Shown: in pieces, positions 10,438 to 22,595 of the stretch | Layout: every line of letters begins with the position of its first letter | Numbering within the stretch: the first letter of the stretch is position 1 | Assembly (NCBI GenBank): GCA_022410635.1 | Contig: JAJVDF010000029.1 | Coordinates: forward strand, 55,638 to 119,637 | Direction of reading: 5' to 3' | DNA from: Tretioscincus oriximinensis | Lineage: Eukaryota > Chordata > Lepidosauria > Squamata > Gymnophthalmidae | Length of the DNA stretch: 64,000 bases | The notes under the pieces: generated by a model | Told to the model about the DNA's origin: nothing | The model's database searches: none | The model's input: only the letters and a program-made list of their open reading frames with translations | Position numbers and translations under genes: made by a program

Positions 10438-13400
10438 CTGCAAACTCTGCTGGGCAGGTATGGATGGATTTCACCTACTGCAGCTTCAGGTGCCATAGGT
10501 GTAACATTTCATACCATTATTGCTTCTGCCATTCCAGAAGTTTTATGTGAAGCCACAGTTCATTAGGGCTATCTGGTGCTCTGAACCCTATGTCCCTTAC
10601 AAAAGTGGGAAGAGAAGTCTTTGCATTCTGCAAGCCTGTATCTTTGAGACAAGGAAAGGAAAAGAATTCATACTTACCCAGAACCTTAAAAAGAGCATAA
10701 GTCAAATTGCAGCATATCTGGAAAAGCTCTTGACAGCACAAACTCCATCAGATTACACTGCTTTGGCTTGTATTACTGGCTTGAAACAAGCAACAGCTGG
10801 AGCCCCCAAACAAGAAAACCCCCAAAGAACTCTCATCCTAGTTTAACTTGCATACTGAGCTTTAATTAACTTAATCATCTTCTTATTAAAATCAAACTCA
10901 TTTAATGAGAATTTTTACTTTACTTCTTTTGTTCAGAGTGCACTGATCCCATGGGCTCAGAGATTACCAATGGGCTTAGAGATTACCTGAATACCTCAAC
11001 AAATCAAATTATGACTCTCTTCTCAAGAAGAGCTAGTTTTTGTAAAGACATAATATTTGGTCCTGTTTCAAAGTAAAAGAGGCAGATCCCAAGTATGCCA
11101 TGTATGTGGGAAAGGCTAGCTGGTAACANAATTCTTCAAATTCCCAGGTGCATGCTATCCTAGTGCTATAAATGATCATCATGCTACTGTGATGGTCATT
11201 ACACTGTCCGCAAGATAGTGGCAGCAGTGCTGAGAATGTTTACTGAATGTACTAGTCAGCTGGGTCTGAGGATGGCTATCTGGGGATTTTGCCATTGTGA
11301 AATTCATGGATGTGCATCATTTTTGCATGAGCTCTGTAATAAATTCATGGATCTGAAGTTCCTGCACCAAATTCCTGGATTCGACCTGTGCATGTGCGTT
11401 GCATCAGTTAATATGGTGTGGGACAGTATACTCCAGGGAAAAATTCTATAGTAGCTGCCTTCCCCCATGTTTGTCAAAACTGGGTGTACTGTTTTTTAAC
11501 ACTGCCTTAGCACTTGGATATTTTAAGTGCCGCCACTCAAATAATCCAAGCACTGAGAAAACATGCAAAAAACAGAGTGTTGATGCACCTGATCTTTGAT
11601 CTGTGCCATCCATGAGGGCCATAATTCTGGAGCATCTGGTACTATTTGAACCCACACTCACACTAGTCATATGTATTTTCTGTGGGTCTTTTGCACATCG
11701 AGCACTGTCTAGCTTTTCTAAAAGTGTGAATGGCTGACCTTCCAACAGTGTTCCTCGATCTCCCATCAAAGGGCATTCCTTACATGCCATATGTGAGGTG
11801 ATGACATGACTGCCACCACAAGGGGTATGTGGAATGAAATNCTGGTAGAGCTCTTAATTCTATTCTACTATTATATTGTTTTTTAATGGTTATAGTGTTA
11901 CATGGCTGAGAGATGTGTGAGTGATTCACTCATCCTGCCTGTTCATAGCACCATAAAAGCTCTGTGTAGATGCTGCTTGTGTTTCAGGTTAAACAGGAAT
12001 GAGCTATTAAAACAATAAAAGACAAATAATGTCTGACTCCCAAACATTAGCATTTATATAGCATTTATATTGGTATTACTGAGCAATAACTCAACAGTCT
12101 AACATTCCTTCCAACGTGTTGAACAATGAAAAATAGCTAACTGTAGATGCACTGAGGACTTTGCCCCAGTAAAGCTGCATCTTTTAAAATCAATGGGTGC
12201 CTTTTTCCCCTTGACTGGTTCAATTCAGTTCAGTTGTATGTCGGTGGCTGACTGCTTTCCAAAAGCAACAGAGTGAAAGAAAAGGCTTAATCCTTCTGCA
12301 GCATTACAAGTCATTGGACCAACTATTTTCTTCCTTCTGCCAGAAAGAGTCGATGCATTAATGAATGCAATTCATTGCTCAAATTTGGCACAATTTGATT
12401 TGAACCAATTTGTTTCTTTCACCATTTGCACAAAACTGAACGTAAAAGGAATACATTGTGCCTTAAATCGAATGCTATCTTTTTAAATTATAGACCATTT
12501 CCAAATTTATGCCTGGCACAGATCAAACTTTATCATAACTTAGTCAATGTCTGAATGTGGGGAAAAAACTGAAAGGTCTCTTTTTAAACTTTATTTCTTT
12601 TACCAATCATTATTGTTTAGAGGCAATGGTTACAAAGAAACAGCAAAAAATTAAACTAGGCAGGATAGTTGATCGGACACATGTCAGTACAGAAGTCAAT
12701 TTGGTTTATATCAGTTTTTTCATAAAAGCAAATTTACATAGGATTGAAACCTTAAAAATAGAGCTGCAATATGAAAAATGTACTACAGGGTTTTTTCTGT
12801 ATACAATTCTAGAGCCTCAAGATTTTTACCTAAAAACTAATGAGCTTCAGTGACCTCATTAAAATATATCTCAACAAACCCTCATATGAAAGCATTTTTG
12901 GAGAAACTTTAGAGCAGAACCAGTGAAACTGTGACTTTGAAAAGTTGTTAAATTACAATTCCAACATCCCTGAGAATGTGCTAGGTTACTGGGGGTATAA
13001 AGAGGAATTGAGAAGCATCTATGATTACAGCTTCATTATCATATAGTTTTGGTCATTAAACACAGGCATCTTGTATATTCAAGATTCCCAGAGATATGAA
13101 ACTGATCCTGCTCTTGTTAATTAACTACTGTAGTACATTCCTAATCTACAGTCCCAAACACAGAGAAGACTTAAATGGGACATAGTAATTCAGCATGGCA
13201 TGTAGTGCTTCACACTTTAATTAGTCAGTCTTATCTCATTGTTTTAATCACCCCACTGTTGTTATCTATAATGAGCTGTTGGGAAGAGACAGAGCAGAAA
13301 TCACAAGAACTGTAATAAATAAATTAGAGATGGCTAAGAATAATGGTGAGAAGAAATGAGCCCAATTATAAAGCTTAGGGTGGAGAGACTTGATTCATAC

Positions 13401-14229
13401 TGTTGCAATGTCACAATTTGATGGTTGAACTGACAATTGGCAACTGATTTACTACTCTGTAGGGCAGTTTTGGATGGAGTAGTACATCAGGTAAATACCT
13501 GGCCTGTTGCCTACTGTCTTGAAATCCATATCTGGCTGACGGTTAAAGGCTCCTGAATGTGTCAATATCAAACCCACTCTTGATATAAAATGTTATTGGT
13601 TCTTGGTTTTCTAATTTATCTACTTGGTCCTGAATATTGTTTAAATTTTCCCTAATTCCTGTCTTGAAAACACTTGGATGGCAGTTACACCTAGATTATA
13701 TGACAATTTTTGGAGGTCCTTCATACCCAGAGATTGCATGCCAAAATGTCTTTTTATTTTTTTCAAAGTTATTACCTCAAAATGTGACCTTTTTGTATTC
13801 AGCAAACTCCAGCAAACCAGTAAGAATTGGATGAATGCTTTGTCTGGATTTGTTTGACTTTGATTGTGGCTGTTCTATCCTAGTCTGCCAAATGACCTTC
13901 ACCATGCCTCAGTCTGTGTTTTACCACCATCTTCTTCTCCACTATCATCCATTGTAGTCTGCCATCATCCAATACTTTCTGTGCGTTCCTTCTTGCTTCC
14001 ATGGGATTCATGCTGCTCTTTTATCATAAGTCATATAGCTGCAGAAAGACATCATTATCGTTGTCGTTGTCGTATCAGGCAAATCTCAATTACACAGGAG
14101 CTGCCCAAGGTGCTGAAGTGTCACCAGATCACCAGCCATGCCTCATCCATGGTGCTGAAATGGAACTGGAACTCTGGCAAGGAAAGGGAGAAAAGAAAAT
14201 CTTTCTTTATCCCTAACACTGACCTTGAG
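10437..14229. other. No recognisable feature (3.8 kb)
   Basis: AT-rich, largely free of recognisable repeats. Open frames at 10520-10846 (108 codons), 11446-11790 minus (114 codons) and 12557-12853 (98 codons) show no domain, and I saw no splice architecture. This is the longest repeat-poor block in the left third, so it is a reasonable place to look for conserved non-coding sequence. Confidence 0.5.
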
Positions 14230-14560
14230 GGAGAAAGTGTTTGTTTGGATGGATGGGAAAGGGATGGATGGAGTTAGTGGAGGAATGGATGGATGGGCAA
14301 AGTTGTGAAGGGGTACAGACAAGGGATGAGGGATGTGGAGGGAGGGCTTGATGGATAGGGGAAAGAATGAAGGGTGAAAGGAGTGGATGGCAGTGTAGAG
14401 AGATTGGGTGGAGGGATGGTTAGTGAAAGGGATGGAGGGTTGATGGGTGGAGGCAAGGTGTGGAGGGATTAGATGGAAGGAAGGGTGGAGGCAAAAGGCA
14501 GATGGGGCAAGGGATGATACAGGGGGTAAGAGGAAGAAGGCAGGTGGTGGATGGATACAT
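14230..14560. repeat. Degenerate GGA/GGAT-rich purine tract
   Basis: Irregular units of GGATGG, GGAGGG and GGATGGAT over about 330 bases, strongly G+A biased on the plus strand. It ends at the head of a SINE. The Pro/Ser-rich minus-strand frame (14274-14456) is a by-product. Confidence 0.85.
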
Positions 14561-14563
14561 GAG

Positions 14564-14935
14564 GCAAGTGAATGGCTTAGTCACTAAGGAAATGGTCTCT
14601 CATCTGGGAGATCGTGTTTCGAAACCCTGTATCAGACATGGAGAGAGGTGAGCAACTTCCCCTAGCCTGTAGCTCTAGCCAACCCAGCTATTTGAAAGCA
14701 AGAATTGCAAGAAATTGCAACAGACAGCAAGAAGATACATGGGAACCACAATAGCCTAGTGGTGAAAATAGAATGTAAGCATTTGGGCAAAATACCCTNG
14801 TAACCTGCTTTGAGTCCCTTTGGAAGGTGAGAAAAGTGGGGTATAAAAACCCAGTTGTTGTTGTTGTTTTGTTGTTGTGTTGTTGTTGTTGTTGTTCCTC
14901 TTCCTTCTTCTACTACTACTACTACATAGGTACTT
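14564..14935 (+). mobile_element. tRNA-Lys-like SINE, GTT/CTT tail (family K)
   Basis: Head with GGCTTAGTCACTAAGG (A-box region) and GTTTCGAAACCC (B-box region), middle block with AAGAAATTGCAACAGACAGC, 3' block ending GGGGTATAAAAACCCAG, then a tail of GTT repeats (14858-14896) changing to CTT and TAC units. Full length. The tail differs from the TTC tails of other copies in this window. Confidence 0.85.
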
Positions 14936-15620
14936 TTGCAGTGAGAAAAAAATGGATTTTTTTAATCAAGAAGAACTTAGAGAATTTGAAAATACTGAGA
15001 CTTGGTTTATCTAAGGCCTCGCTCACTGACATATTTATGATAAATGTGATAAAACCTGAATTTGGCTGATGTTTGCAAAAATATATGTAATGAAAATGAN
15101 TATGAAACACATTGAACAAATCAAGCATTTGCATTTGAACAGTTTGAGGTTTTTGGATGTAACCTTATCCTAGGACCTCAGTGACAGATAGGAAAATGTA
15201 TATTTTTAAACATACTGTTACGTTCTGAGTTACCTTATCTTTAAAGTCTTACCTTATAGAAGTGAGAAATGGATAGCAACANGTTTAATGTTCATTGAAG
15301 TGCTAGAACAAGAAGACAAGATTAATGGCCATCTAGATAACCTATGAAAACATTGGCAAACTGCTTTTTGGAAACAAATATAATTTCCATATCATCAGAA
15401 GCTACCAGTTGAGCAAACCAATGTGTTATCTTGCCCACAATTTTCCTAATTGCAATTTCTGTGTGTTTTACTGCTTTAAAATTCACTATCAGGGCTTATG
15501 AATTCTACTGGTTTTTATTTGTTTTAATTTAATTCATCTTATTAGCTATCTCACGTGAAAATTAAAGAAACAGTGCTACGTATCATTTTGGTGGCCACAT
15601 CCTAGTAAGTATATCATATA
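14936..15620. other. No recognisable feature
   Basis: AT-rich sequence, nothing recognised. Confidence 0.5.
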
Positions 15621-15783
15621 GGGTTCCCACATAAAATCCAGGATCGATCCTTGGACCAATAGAAGANGGGACCTTTCACCAGGTGCGCCTTCTAAAGTGT
15701 GTGTGTGTGTGTGGGGGGGGATTATCACTTTTTCACACCCATTAAAGACCCAAAGCTCTATCTTGCATTTTATGTGGGAACCC
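15621..15783. mobile_element. Fold-back MITE, family M1 (TA-flanked)
   Basis: Terminal inverted repeats GGGTTCCCACATAAAATCCA at the left and the matching TTTTATGTGGGAACCC at the right, each bounded by TA, which suggests a TA target duplication as in Tc1/mariner-like elements. 163 bp, non-coding. A (GT)n run sits inside at about 15697-15712. Diverged relatives are at 21738, 22721 and 33414. Confidence 0.75.
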
Positions 15784-16064
15784 TAATATTACAGAACTGA
15801 AAAAGGTGCAGAAAGGAACAATTAAAATGATCAAGGGATTAGAGTTCTGAGGGAGAAGTCAGTCCTATCACCATGTCTATTCTCTATTTTTTGTTTGTTT
15901 ACATTGTAAACGTTTTGCTGTCATTAGTTTGTCCTTGTCACTGGCAGTCTGTTAATTTCAATCTCACCTTGTTAGTGGTGACATCCAGGTATGTCAGAAG
16001 GTAACAAATCAAAAAGGTAGGGGAACGGGAGACTCTATACCACCTCATCCTACCATCAGGTGGT

Positions 16065-16165
16065 TCAGCAAAGGGGCTAGTAGCACTTAGAGACTAACAG
16101 GAGAAAAGTAGGTGGCATAAGCTTTCATAGACATGCCTACTTCTTCAGATGCTGAGGGACTAATG
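16065..16165 (+). repeat. Monomer of the interspersed repeat that forms the 31.3-kb hairpin (family H)
   Basis: GCAAAGGGGCTAGTAGCAC, GAGACTAAC, GGCATAAGCTTTCATAGAC and CTACTTCTTCAGATG occur in the same order as in one arm of the hairpin at 31256-31334, with scattered differences. This is a common amniote interspersed sequence, but I cannot name the family with certainty. Confidence 0.7.
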
Positions 16166-16961
16166 TCAAGGTCAGGTATTTATAGGAAACCATGTATGGG
16201 AGATGACAAAGCATATGCAAATGTGATAAAGTGATGAACTCCAGGTGAGAAAAACAGCTAAATGGCAGAAACTAATCCTCTCATGTGCAAAAGTCCCTGG
16301 AGCAGCAAGAGGCAATGGCTGATAGTAAATCAATCAAATACTTAACAGGTGTCTTAAAAATGTATAATCAGATGGTTTGTCTCTTAAAGACATTAGGATT
16401 GTACAAACCCTACACTTGCATTGCATCCAACTTAACAGAGAAAAATGTTTTAAAACGGAAGGTTAATATGAAAATTATTTTTTTTAAAAGGAACAAAGCC
16501 CATAACTCACGGTAAGGACCTTAGGGGTTGTGTATCTATCTTCAGTGGCAAAAATGTCCACCAAAGAGTATTGTAGATCCTTCTGGGAAACATATTTAGG
16601 ACATTATGCCATTACTGCTTTTTACAAAGTGGTGGTTTATTGTTTGGACTCATTCCTCTATTCCCAGTTATGTATAAATCACTTTCACCAATGTCATTGT
16701 TACTGGCCAGAACAGTTTACTTCAATACAAGAAATAGTCCTAAATGTGGATAATTTCCAGTGTTTCATTACACAAGGCTTTATCACATATGCATTTTCAT
16801 ATGCACCACATCATGGTGGTGGTTGGAAGCAATCGTAGACCCATATGCATTTCCAACCAGATGTGTGCTGTATGGGTGTAGGGTCTCACAGATGCTTTGG
16901 TTTCCCTATGCACCTGCAGTGCCATTAAGATCCAGGGACATTCAGACTCTGTGCCATTCAT
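16166..16961. other. No recognisable feature
   Basis: Open frames at 16285-16515 and 16530-16838 show no recognisable domain. Confidence 0.5.
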
Positions 16962-17213
16962 GCAGGCACAAATGGCTCAGTCGCTAAGGAGATGGCCTCT
17001 CATCTGAGAAATCAGGTTTTGAGGCCCTGCTTGGATGTGGGGAGGGGTGAGCACCTTCTCTAGCCAACCCAGCTAGTCAAAAGCAAGAACTGCAAGAAAT
17101 TGGAATTGACTATAACTAGATAAATGGTAACCACCACAGTCTTGTGGGGAAGATAGATTGTAAGCCACTTTGATTCCCTTCGGGTAAGAAAAGCAGGTTC
17201 TTCTTCTTCTTCT
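16962..17213 (+). mobile_element. tRNA-Lys-like SINE, TTC tail (family K)
   Basis: Head with TGGCTCAGTCGCTAAGG and a decayed B box, middle with GCAAGAACTGCAAGAAATTG and GTGGGGAAGATAGATTGTAAG, and a short (TTC)n tail. Some internal loss compared with the 19.9-kb copy (for example the GTAGCTCTAGCC block is shortened). Confidence 0.8.
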
Positions 17214-17320
17214 ACACCATTAAGACTGAGAATGTACCATAGATCTTTTCCATTTCCATCATTAATACATTGTTCTATAAGAGACAAAGAAATTTAGAAA
17301 GACAGAAAGAGGACTTGATC

Positions 17321-17467
17321 ACATGTCTAGTTTTAAACTTTCTTCAATCCTGCAGAATGAGCTTAATGTTTTCTATATTTCTTTCCTTCTTTCTTTCTCA
17401 ATTTAACTAAAAAAAAAAAATTAAGCTCATTCTCCAGGACTGAAGAAGGTTTAAAAGTAGACATCTG
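17321..17467. mobile_element. Imperfect palindrome, MITE-like
   Basis: Arms of about 47 bp (17321-17367 and 17421-17467) read ATGTCTAGTTTTAAAC and CAGAATGAGCTTAA on one side, and the complement with few mismatches on the other. The 53-bp centre is a pyrimidine tract plus an A run. No target duplication was identified. Confidence 0.55.
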
Positions 17468-17650
17468 ATTGGAGCAGAGAAAACCTGCTTGCTGTTGTGC
17501 CCAAACTGCAACTTAAACGCCTTTCAATACAGGTTAGTTAAAATGGATAGAATAAGATCATTGTTCAGTGTCATCAACATGCAGATACATTTCTTCACAA
17601 TTATGTAGTGAAGCAGAACTGGAAGAATTAAAATAATTTATCACTAGTTT

Positions 17651-17844
17651 TAGGCTGACCAGATGACCCCTTTTGGGGGGGTTTGAAAACCCGTTTTTGG
17701 GTCTGCCAGTTTTATCTGAGGAAAAAAATATATATATTTTTGAAAAAAAATCTTTTTTTGAAAAAATATTTCTCAGAAAAAACTGGGAGGTACCCCAAAA
17801 ACGGGTTTTCAAACCCCCTCAAAAGGGGTCATCTGGTCAACCTA
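17651..17844. mobile_element. Fold-back MITE, family M2
   Basis: Ends TAGGCTGACCAGATGACCCC and GGGGTCATCTGGTCAACCTA form inverted repeats. The similarity extends inward almost to the centre (GGTTTGAAAACCCGTTTTTG and its complement), so the whole 194 bp is one imperfect hairpin with an A/T-rich middle. Related right halves occur at 28864-28957 and 44416-44576. TAGG-TGACCAGA ends are familiar from MITEs in sauropsid genomes. Confidence 0.8.
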
Positions 17845-18429
17845 NTTTTAGTCCCTTCACAGTCTCAATAATAAACTCTGGTTTGAGTTTCTTGTGAGGG
17901 AAAATTTATCTGCACCACATTGCAGATGATCCAAAGCCAGTATGCTACAGTATGGTAGTTTTGGACATCTATTTGCTAGCAAAGACTTGTCAAACTTATC
18001 ATGTCCTGTTTCCAACTGCTCACATCCAAAAGGAAATCAAAAGGAATGCATACTCTAGATCATAAGATAGTTCTTCTGTGTATCAGAATTTTTGTTTCCT
18101 GTAGAGACTCATTGGTTTCACAAGTGATAATGATAAATTTCGATTTTATAAAAGGAGCTGAACAACCTACTTGTTACAATGGAACAAAATAGATTTGCAA
18201 GACTTGGGTGTTGCCATTCGCTAACTGTTAAAATGCAGACAATTAAATCTATGGAGAGAGGCCAATTTCAAATTATCAAATCATAACAATCAAGTGAAAC
18301 AAGGTTAAAACTGCGATTAAGTAATTTTAATTGTTCCAGAATATCAGTATTCTTGGTGCAACGCCTATGAAACTAAGTAAAAAATGTCTTAATATTACTC
18401 TTAATTTTGCTCTGGGTGCAACTATATAA
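17845..18429. other. No recognisable feature
   Basis: AT-rich sequence. A 63-codon frame at 18001-18192 has no recognised family. Confidence 0.5.
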
Positions 18430-18690
18430 ATAGGATCTTCTCTATGTTGGCCCCCAGGTTATGGGACAGTCTCCCCCTTGGTGTGTGTCAGTCATTATTA
18501 TTGTATTTATTCAGAAAATTTTTGAAGAAACACTTCTTTCACCTGGCCTTTGGTTGAAGAAATAGCTTTCCCTTCCCCACTTTCGGGCACTGTTTGTAAT
18601 CTTGCTTTTATTTTTAACCATCTTGAGACCTTTGGGTATAAAGCACAATATAAACATAAATAATAACAAAATAAATGATGCAAGTATGGC
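18430..18690 (+). mobile_element. LINE 3' end (jockey/L2/CR1-clade C-terminus and tail)
   Basis: RLWDSLPLGV and FRKFLKKHFFHLAFG can be read in plus frames. They resemble the R-L-W-N-S-L-P ... F-K-x-x-L-K-T-H-L-F block at the end of L2/CR1-like polyproteins. A 3' tail of the type CATCTTGAGACCTTTGGG, ATAAAGCA, then ATAA repeats follows. Confidence 0.6.
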
Positions 18691-19389
18691 CAAATCTTAA
18701 TATTATGATATAAATTATTGATCAACAATGACTCATTTGAGATAATTTTTTCCCCTTAAATTACCTTAAATTACAGAAAACTACTGAAAGTAAAATACTT
18801 GCTTCATCTAGGGAGAGGAAAATATTGGAATGAAATAAAAGAACTCAGGGCTCACAAAATCCTTTGGGAGTCCTGGCAACTGACAGAGAAGGACAGAACA
18901 TATGGTCTGAATATTTCTGGAGTATCTTCAGTGAGTTAGTAGCCTCTCTTGTAAATCTGAACAGTTTATGCAGACTAATTTTTCTCTCCTTTTAACACTA
19001 CTTTTGAAATGCAACAGCTTGAACCTGATAAAAGCATACCCTTTCACTCTATTATGGATCACTGGTGCATTTAATCAGTGTTTTTACTAATCTCCCCTCT
19101 ATCAGGACTCCAACTGACTTCTCACAGTAAAATCAATGAAACAAGACGTCTCCTTTTATATTGACTCTCCTGCTATAATGAAAGTGCTCTGACGTTGCTG
19201 CTTGAAATCAGAATTCATGCCTTCTCAAAACATGAGATACTATATAGAGCTGTGAGTGCCTCTTCACATAGATACTCATACGCATATGTCTCTCTTGTGT
19301 TCACAGTTGTGTCTCTGTGTGAATATTTCTGCTCAGGTTATATGGCATTATAAATTAATAATGTTTATTTTTTTCCCCTTTCAATTGGC
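18691..19389. other. No recognisable feature
   Basis: Nothing recognised. Confidence 0.45.
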
Positions 19390-19507
19390 CCTTTCAGTAC
19401 TAAACTTTATCTGGGGATATATCTTGGAAAAAAGGCTGCCATCCACATGCTAATGTAGGCCACATTCCAAGAGATATCCCAGAGTAAAGCCTAGAGCAGA
19501 GAATGCC
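19390..19507. mobile_element. Possible fold-back MITE, family M3
   Basis: TCTGGGGATATATCTTGGAA at the left and TTCCAAGAGATATCCCAGA at the right are near-complementary. The centre includes GCTAATGTAGGCC, similar to the centre of the M3 element at 41116-41295. The outer ends are diverged and no target duplication was found. Confidence 0.45.
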
Positions 19508-19744
19508 TTAATATAGACCTTAATCCAGGGCTCAGGGTGACCTTAGCCTAATATACCAAAGGCATTGTCCATAGACACTGAAAAAAAAAGTTCAGAAGTG
19601 GTTTAGAAATGCAGAATGTAGATGTTAAATTTTCTATCCCAATTGTAATTCACATTAAAGGTCAGAGGATCCATTTGGAAAATACATTTTCTGGCCTTTA
19701 TTATGGACTATCTGTAAGACTGCAAACAATTTTCAGGAGTGGCG
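19508..19744. other. No recognisable feature
   Basis: Nothing recognised before the pyrimidine tract that follows. Confidence 0.4.
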
Positions 19745-19868
19745 CTGTCCCCTCCCTCTACCTTCTCTTCCTCCTCCCTTCCTTCTTCTTCCTCCCCCTC
19801 TTTCCGCCTCCTCTTTCTCTTACCTCATCTTCTTGCTTTTCTTCCTACTCCTCTTCTTTTTCTTCCTG
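19745..19868. repeat. Pyrimidine-rich tract
   Basis: C/T-only stretches (CTCCTTCC-type) directly upstream of a family-K SINE head. It is possibly the tail of an earlier SINE into which the next copy inserted. Confidence 0.8.
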
Positions 19869-20275
19869 CAGGCACGGATAGCTCAGTCGCTTAGGAATTC
19901 GTCTCTCGCCTGTGAGATCGGGTTTTGGACCCCTTGTGGGACGTGGGGAGGGGTGAGCACCTTCCACTAGCCTGTAGCTCTAGCCAACCCAGCTATTCGA
20001 AAGCATGAGTTGCAAGAAATTGCAACTGACTGCAAGTAGATAAATGGGAACCACCACAGCCTGGTGGGGAAGATAGAATGTGAGCCTTCGGGCAAAATAT
20101 ATCCTTGTAAGCCGCTTTGAGTCCCTTTGAAAGGTGAGAAAAGCGGGGTATAAGAACCAAGTTCTTCTTCTTCTTCTCTACTTTTTCCTCCTCTCCNTTT
20201 TTCCTTCTTTCCTCTTCCTCCCCCTCCTCTTCTTCCTCCTCCTCTTCCTTTTCTTCTTCTTCTACTCTCTTACTC
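19869..20275 (+). mobile_element. tRNA-Lys-like SINE, best-preserved head (family K)
   Basis: Head reads GCACGGATAGCTCAGTCG, identical over CGGATAGCTCAGTCG to the 5' part of vertebrate tRNA-Lys. A B-box-like GGGTTTTGGACCCC, a body of about 230 bp and the 3' end GAGAAAAGCGGGGTATAAG follow, then a TTC/TCC tail of about 115 bp. The TATAA in the 3' end is part of the consensus, not a promoter. Confidence 0.9.
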
Positions 20276-21737
20276 CCCAGACCCACTCCATTTCACTGCC
20301 TGTCTCCCCCCTTCCCTCCCCCAAGCCACCCACCCATCCACACTCCCTGGAAAGACAAAACGCAGAGAGAGCTAAGAGTCAAAAGCCCAGGTGAAGAGAT
20401 ATATTTTTACTAGTCACCAAAAACTATACAATGTATGTGCAATCTCTAGAGGGAGGCTCTGCCAGAGTATGGGAGCCACCACAGAGAAGGCCCTCAACCA
20501 TGCTCCTTCCCCTTGCATTTCTGAAAGGGGAGAAATTAGCAGAAGGTCTTCTCCTTAAGATATTTATTTTAGTTCTTCAGGACTGAAGATGCTTTTAGAC
20601 CAAGCCCTAGGTCACTTTTCAGTTATTATGANGATATAACAGACAAGACACTGCACTGAATTCAAGGGAAGGAGGGAGATGTAACTGCAAAAAAATGAAG
20701 TTAAAACCTAATCACACCTAATGGGAAATAAAGAAGGAGCTTTCTGTTTCTTCCTGTGTCTCACTATGAAAATAGTTTTCAAAGGTTTTCCTTTAAAGTT
20801 GTCTTCTAATTACAGGTCCTGGTAATCTTCAATTAATATCCCTTTTCCAGAAAAAAGGCTCTTAAAAAAGAAAGAGATTCTGCCCTCTGCCCTTCCCCTT
20901 GTATTTGTTTTAATGAAATAAGATCTGAAATAAATGTCAGAACACAAACTGCTAAGTGCCTTTTATCATCTTTAACAGATGACATCTTGGGGAACCATTT
21001 GTTTTGATGCCCAGTAGGGGATCTGCCCACTTTATATGGCAGTGCTATTGAGCATGTGTTGCCTCACAGCCTAGGCTCTGTTCATCATGCCCTGTTAAAT
21101 CCACGTGTACGCACATGTGTGTGTGTTTGCAAAGACAGAAAGCCCACACTCCACTCTGAAGTACAAATTGTGATGGTCAAATGAAAGCCCACAGAACAAC
21201 AACAAAAAAGGAGAACATTGTGCACTGTCGGTTTGCATTTTGACTCAGTACGTGTAGTGATTTCTTTTGCTGGTTTCTTCCTTGTGAATATTAAAGAGCA
21301 ACTTTAGTACTGGAACAAATGTGAAAGAAAGGGACATAAACAGAAACAGACAGTACCTTTTATAAATAATGATGGCAACACTGCCAGCAACTGCTTAATA
21401 TAATCCATCCTGACATAACACTTTGTGGCTGCCTTGGACTGCTAGTCAATTATGACCTTTATAAGGCAGCCCTGGTGACTTTGCTAGGCAGAGTCTGTCT
21501 TTCATGTCTTCCAAGAAGACTATCTCTCTGCTTTTAAAGTAATACAGGACTATCAACAGGTGCTGCAAAAGTAATCTGAACTACTGAGAAGCTAATTTAT
21601 TGTGGCTTTCCCAAGAATCCAGGGAATTTCAGTTCAAGAAATGGTTCCTACGTGGAAAAGACATCAGGGCTCCTGCACTCTTAAACATTAGACAAGAAAA
21701 GGTATAGTGTATATTTGTAGTTAGATTTGCTTTAGGG
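20276..21737. other. Mostly no recognisable feature
   Basis: At 20440-20530 a phrase resembling a widespread lizard LINE segment (GGGAGCCACCACAGAGAAGG) is present. The remainder, including a CA/GT-rich short run near 21110-21130, is unrecognised. Confidence 0.4.
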
Positions 21738-21885
21738 TAGAGTTCCCACATACATTCCAGGATAAAGCTTTGAACCTTTAACAGCTGTGGAAGAGAAGAC
21801 TTTTCACCAGATGTAGCTTCTAATGGCTGCTGTCACTTTTTCAGACATTAAAGATCTGCCCTGGATTTTAGGTGGGAACCTTGCT
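21738..21885. mobile_element. Fold-back MITE, family M1, diverged
   Basis: AGTTCCCACATACATTCCAG at the left and CTGGATTTTAGGTGGGAACC at the right are inverted relatives of the 15621 element. Internal phrases TTTTCACCAGATG and CACTTTTTCAGACATTAAAG are shared with it. Confidence 0.65.
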
Positions 21886-21956
21886 TAACGGGAGTTTGCT
21901 ACCACGTTATTAGGTACCAGCACATCTGAAGCAGCTGATCATCAGGATACGGTTAC

Positions 21957-22595
21957 ATGTAGATTCTGACTTCCATCAATGAACTCACGCAGAGGCCATA
22001 AGCTTAGATCAAGAGGCAATAGCTAGGAGGCCCACGTGGGTAGGAACCTCCTGAACAACCTCGTGCACAGGTTTTTATTGACATAAGATCAGAAGGCGTG
22101 TGCAAGAAAAGTGATGTCAGAGACTGGGTGTTCTGAAGGAGTGGTTTGGGGCGGACCAGAGGTGGTGACACCTGTGTGATGTTTTTCCCTCCTCCCAAGG
22201 GGTGCAGCCTGTGTCAGGAAACTCCAAATATGGGCATGGTTTGGGTGGAACAAGATTGATCTCTGCAGCTTTCAGGACCTGTGACCAGTCATTCACCTTC
22301 TGGAAAGGTGACAGCCAGAACTTCCTTAGAGCAATCAGGCAGTTGATTAATATCATTAAGCCCAAGCTCCTGAGACAATGAAGGCACCTAGAGATAATGG
22401 GTGCAGGTAAACATGACACAGCGGGGAGTAGCCTCAGGGCAGGAAGCGAGATTAGTTCTCTTGCAACACCCAGGTCTGGAAAATTCCCAGAAATTTTGCA
22501 AAAGTGAGGCCTGTGCTTAAGAGACCAATGCTTGTATACTTTTATATCAAAATATATTATGCCAATTAATATATTCCTAACAGAGAACCCCGACA
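21957..22595 (-). mobile_element. Probable solo LTR (ERV-like)
   Basis: Read on the minus strand the block starts TGTCGGGGTTCTCTG and ends CTACA. It has a polyadenylation signal AATAAA at 22074-22079 about 115 bp before its end, followed by a U5-like segment, about the size of an LTR (roughly 640 bp). A TA-rich segment near the start includes GATATAAAAG. Flanking TTAC is present on both sides within one base of the ends, consistent with a short duplication. No internal gag/pol sequence and no second LTR are nearby. The 159-codon minus frame inside it is not a known protein. Confidence 0.45.

Noticed and set aside
10333..10566. Poly-Tyr open frame
   Set aside because: Translation of the (ATT)n array.
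12557..12853. 98-codon open frame
   Set aside because: Low-complexity amino-acid use typical of AT-rich non-coding DNA and no family features.
14230..14560. Tandem minisatellite with a fixed unit, or CRISPR-like array
   Set aside because: The GGA-rich units are irregular in length and there is no constant repeat-spacer pattern; no CRISPR is expected in a vertebrate genome.
19869..19945. tRNA-Lys gene
   Set aside because: The 5' part matches tRNA-Lys but anticodon arm and acceptor stem do not close, and a SINE body and tail follow.
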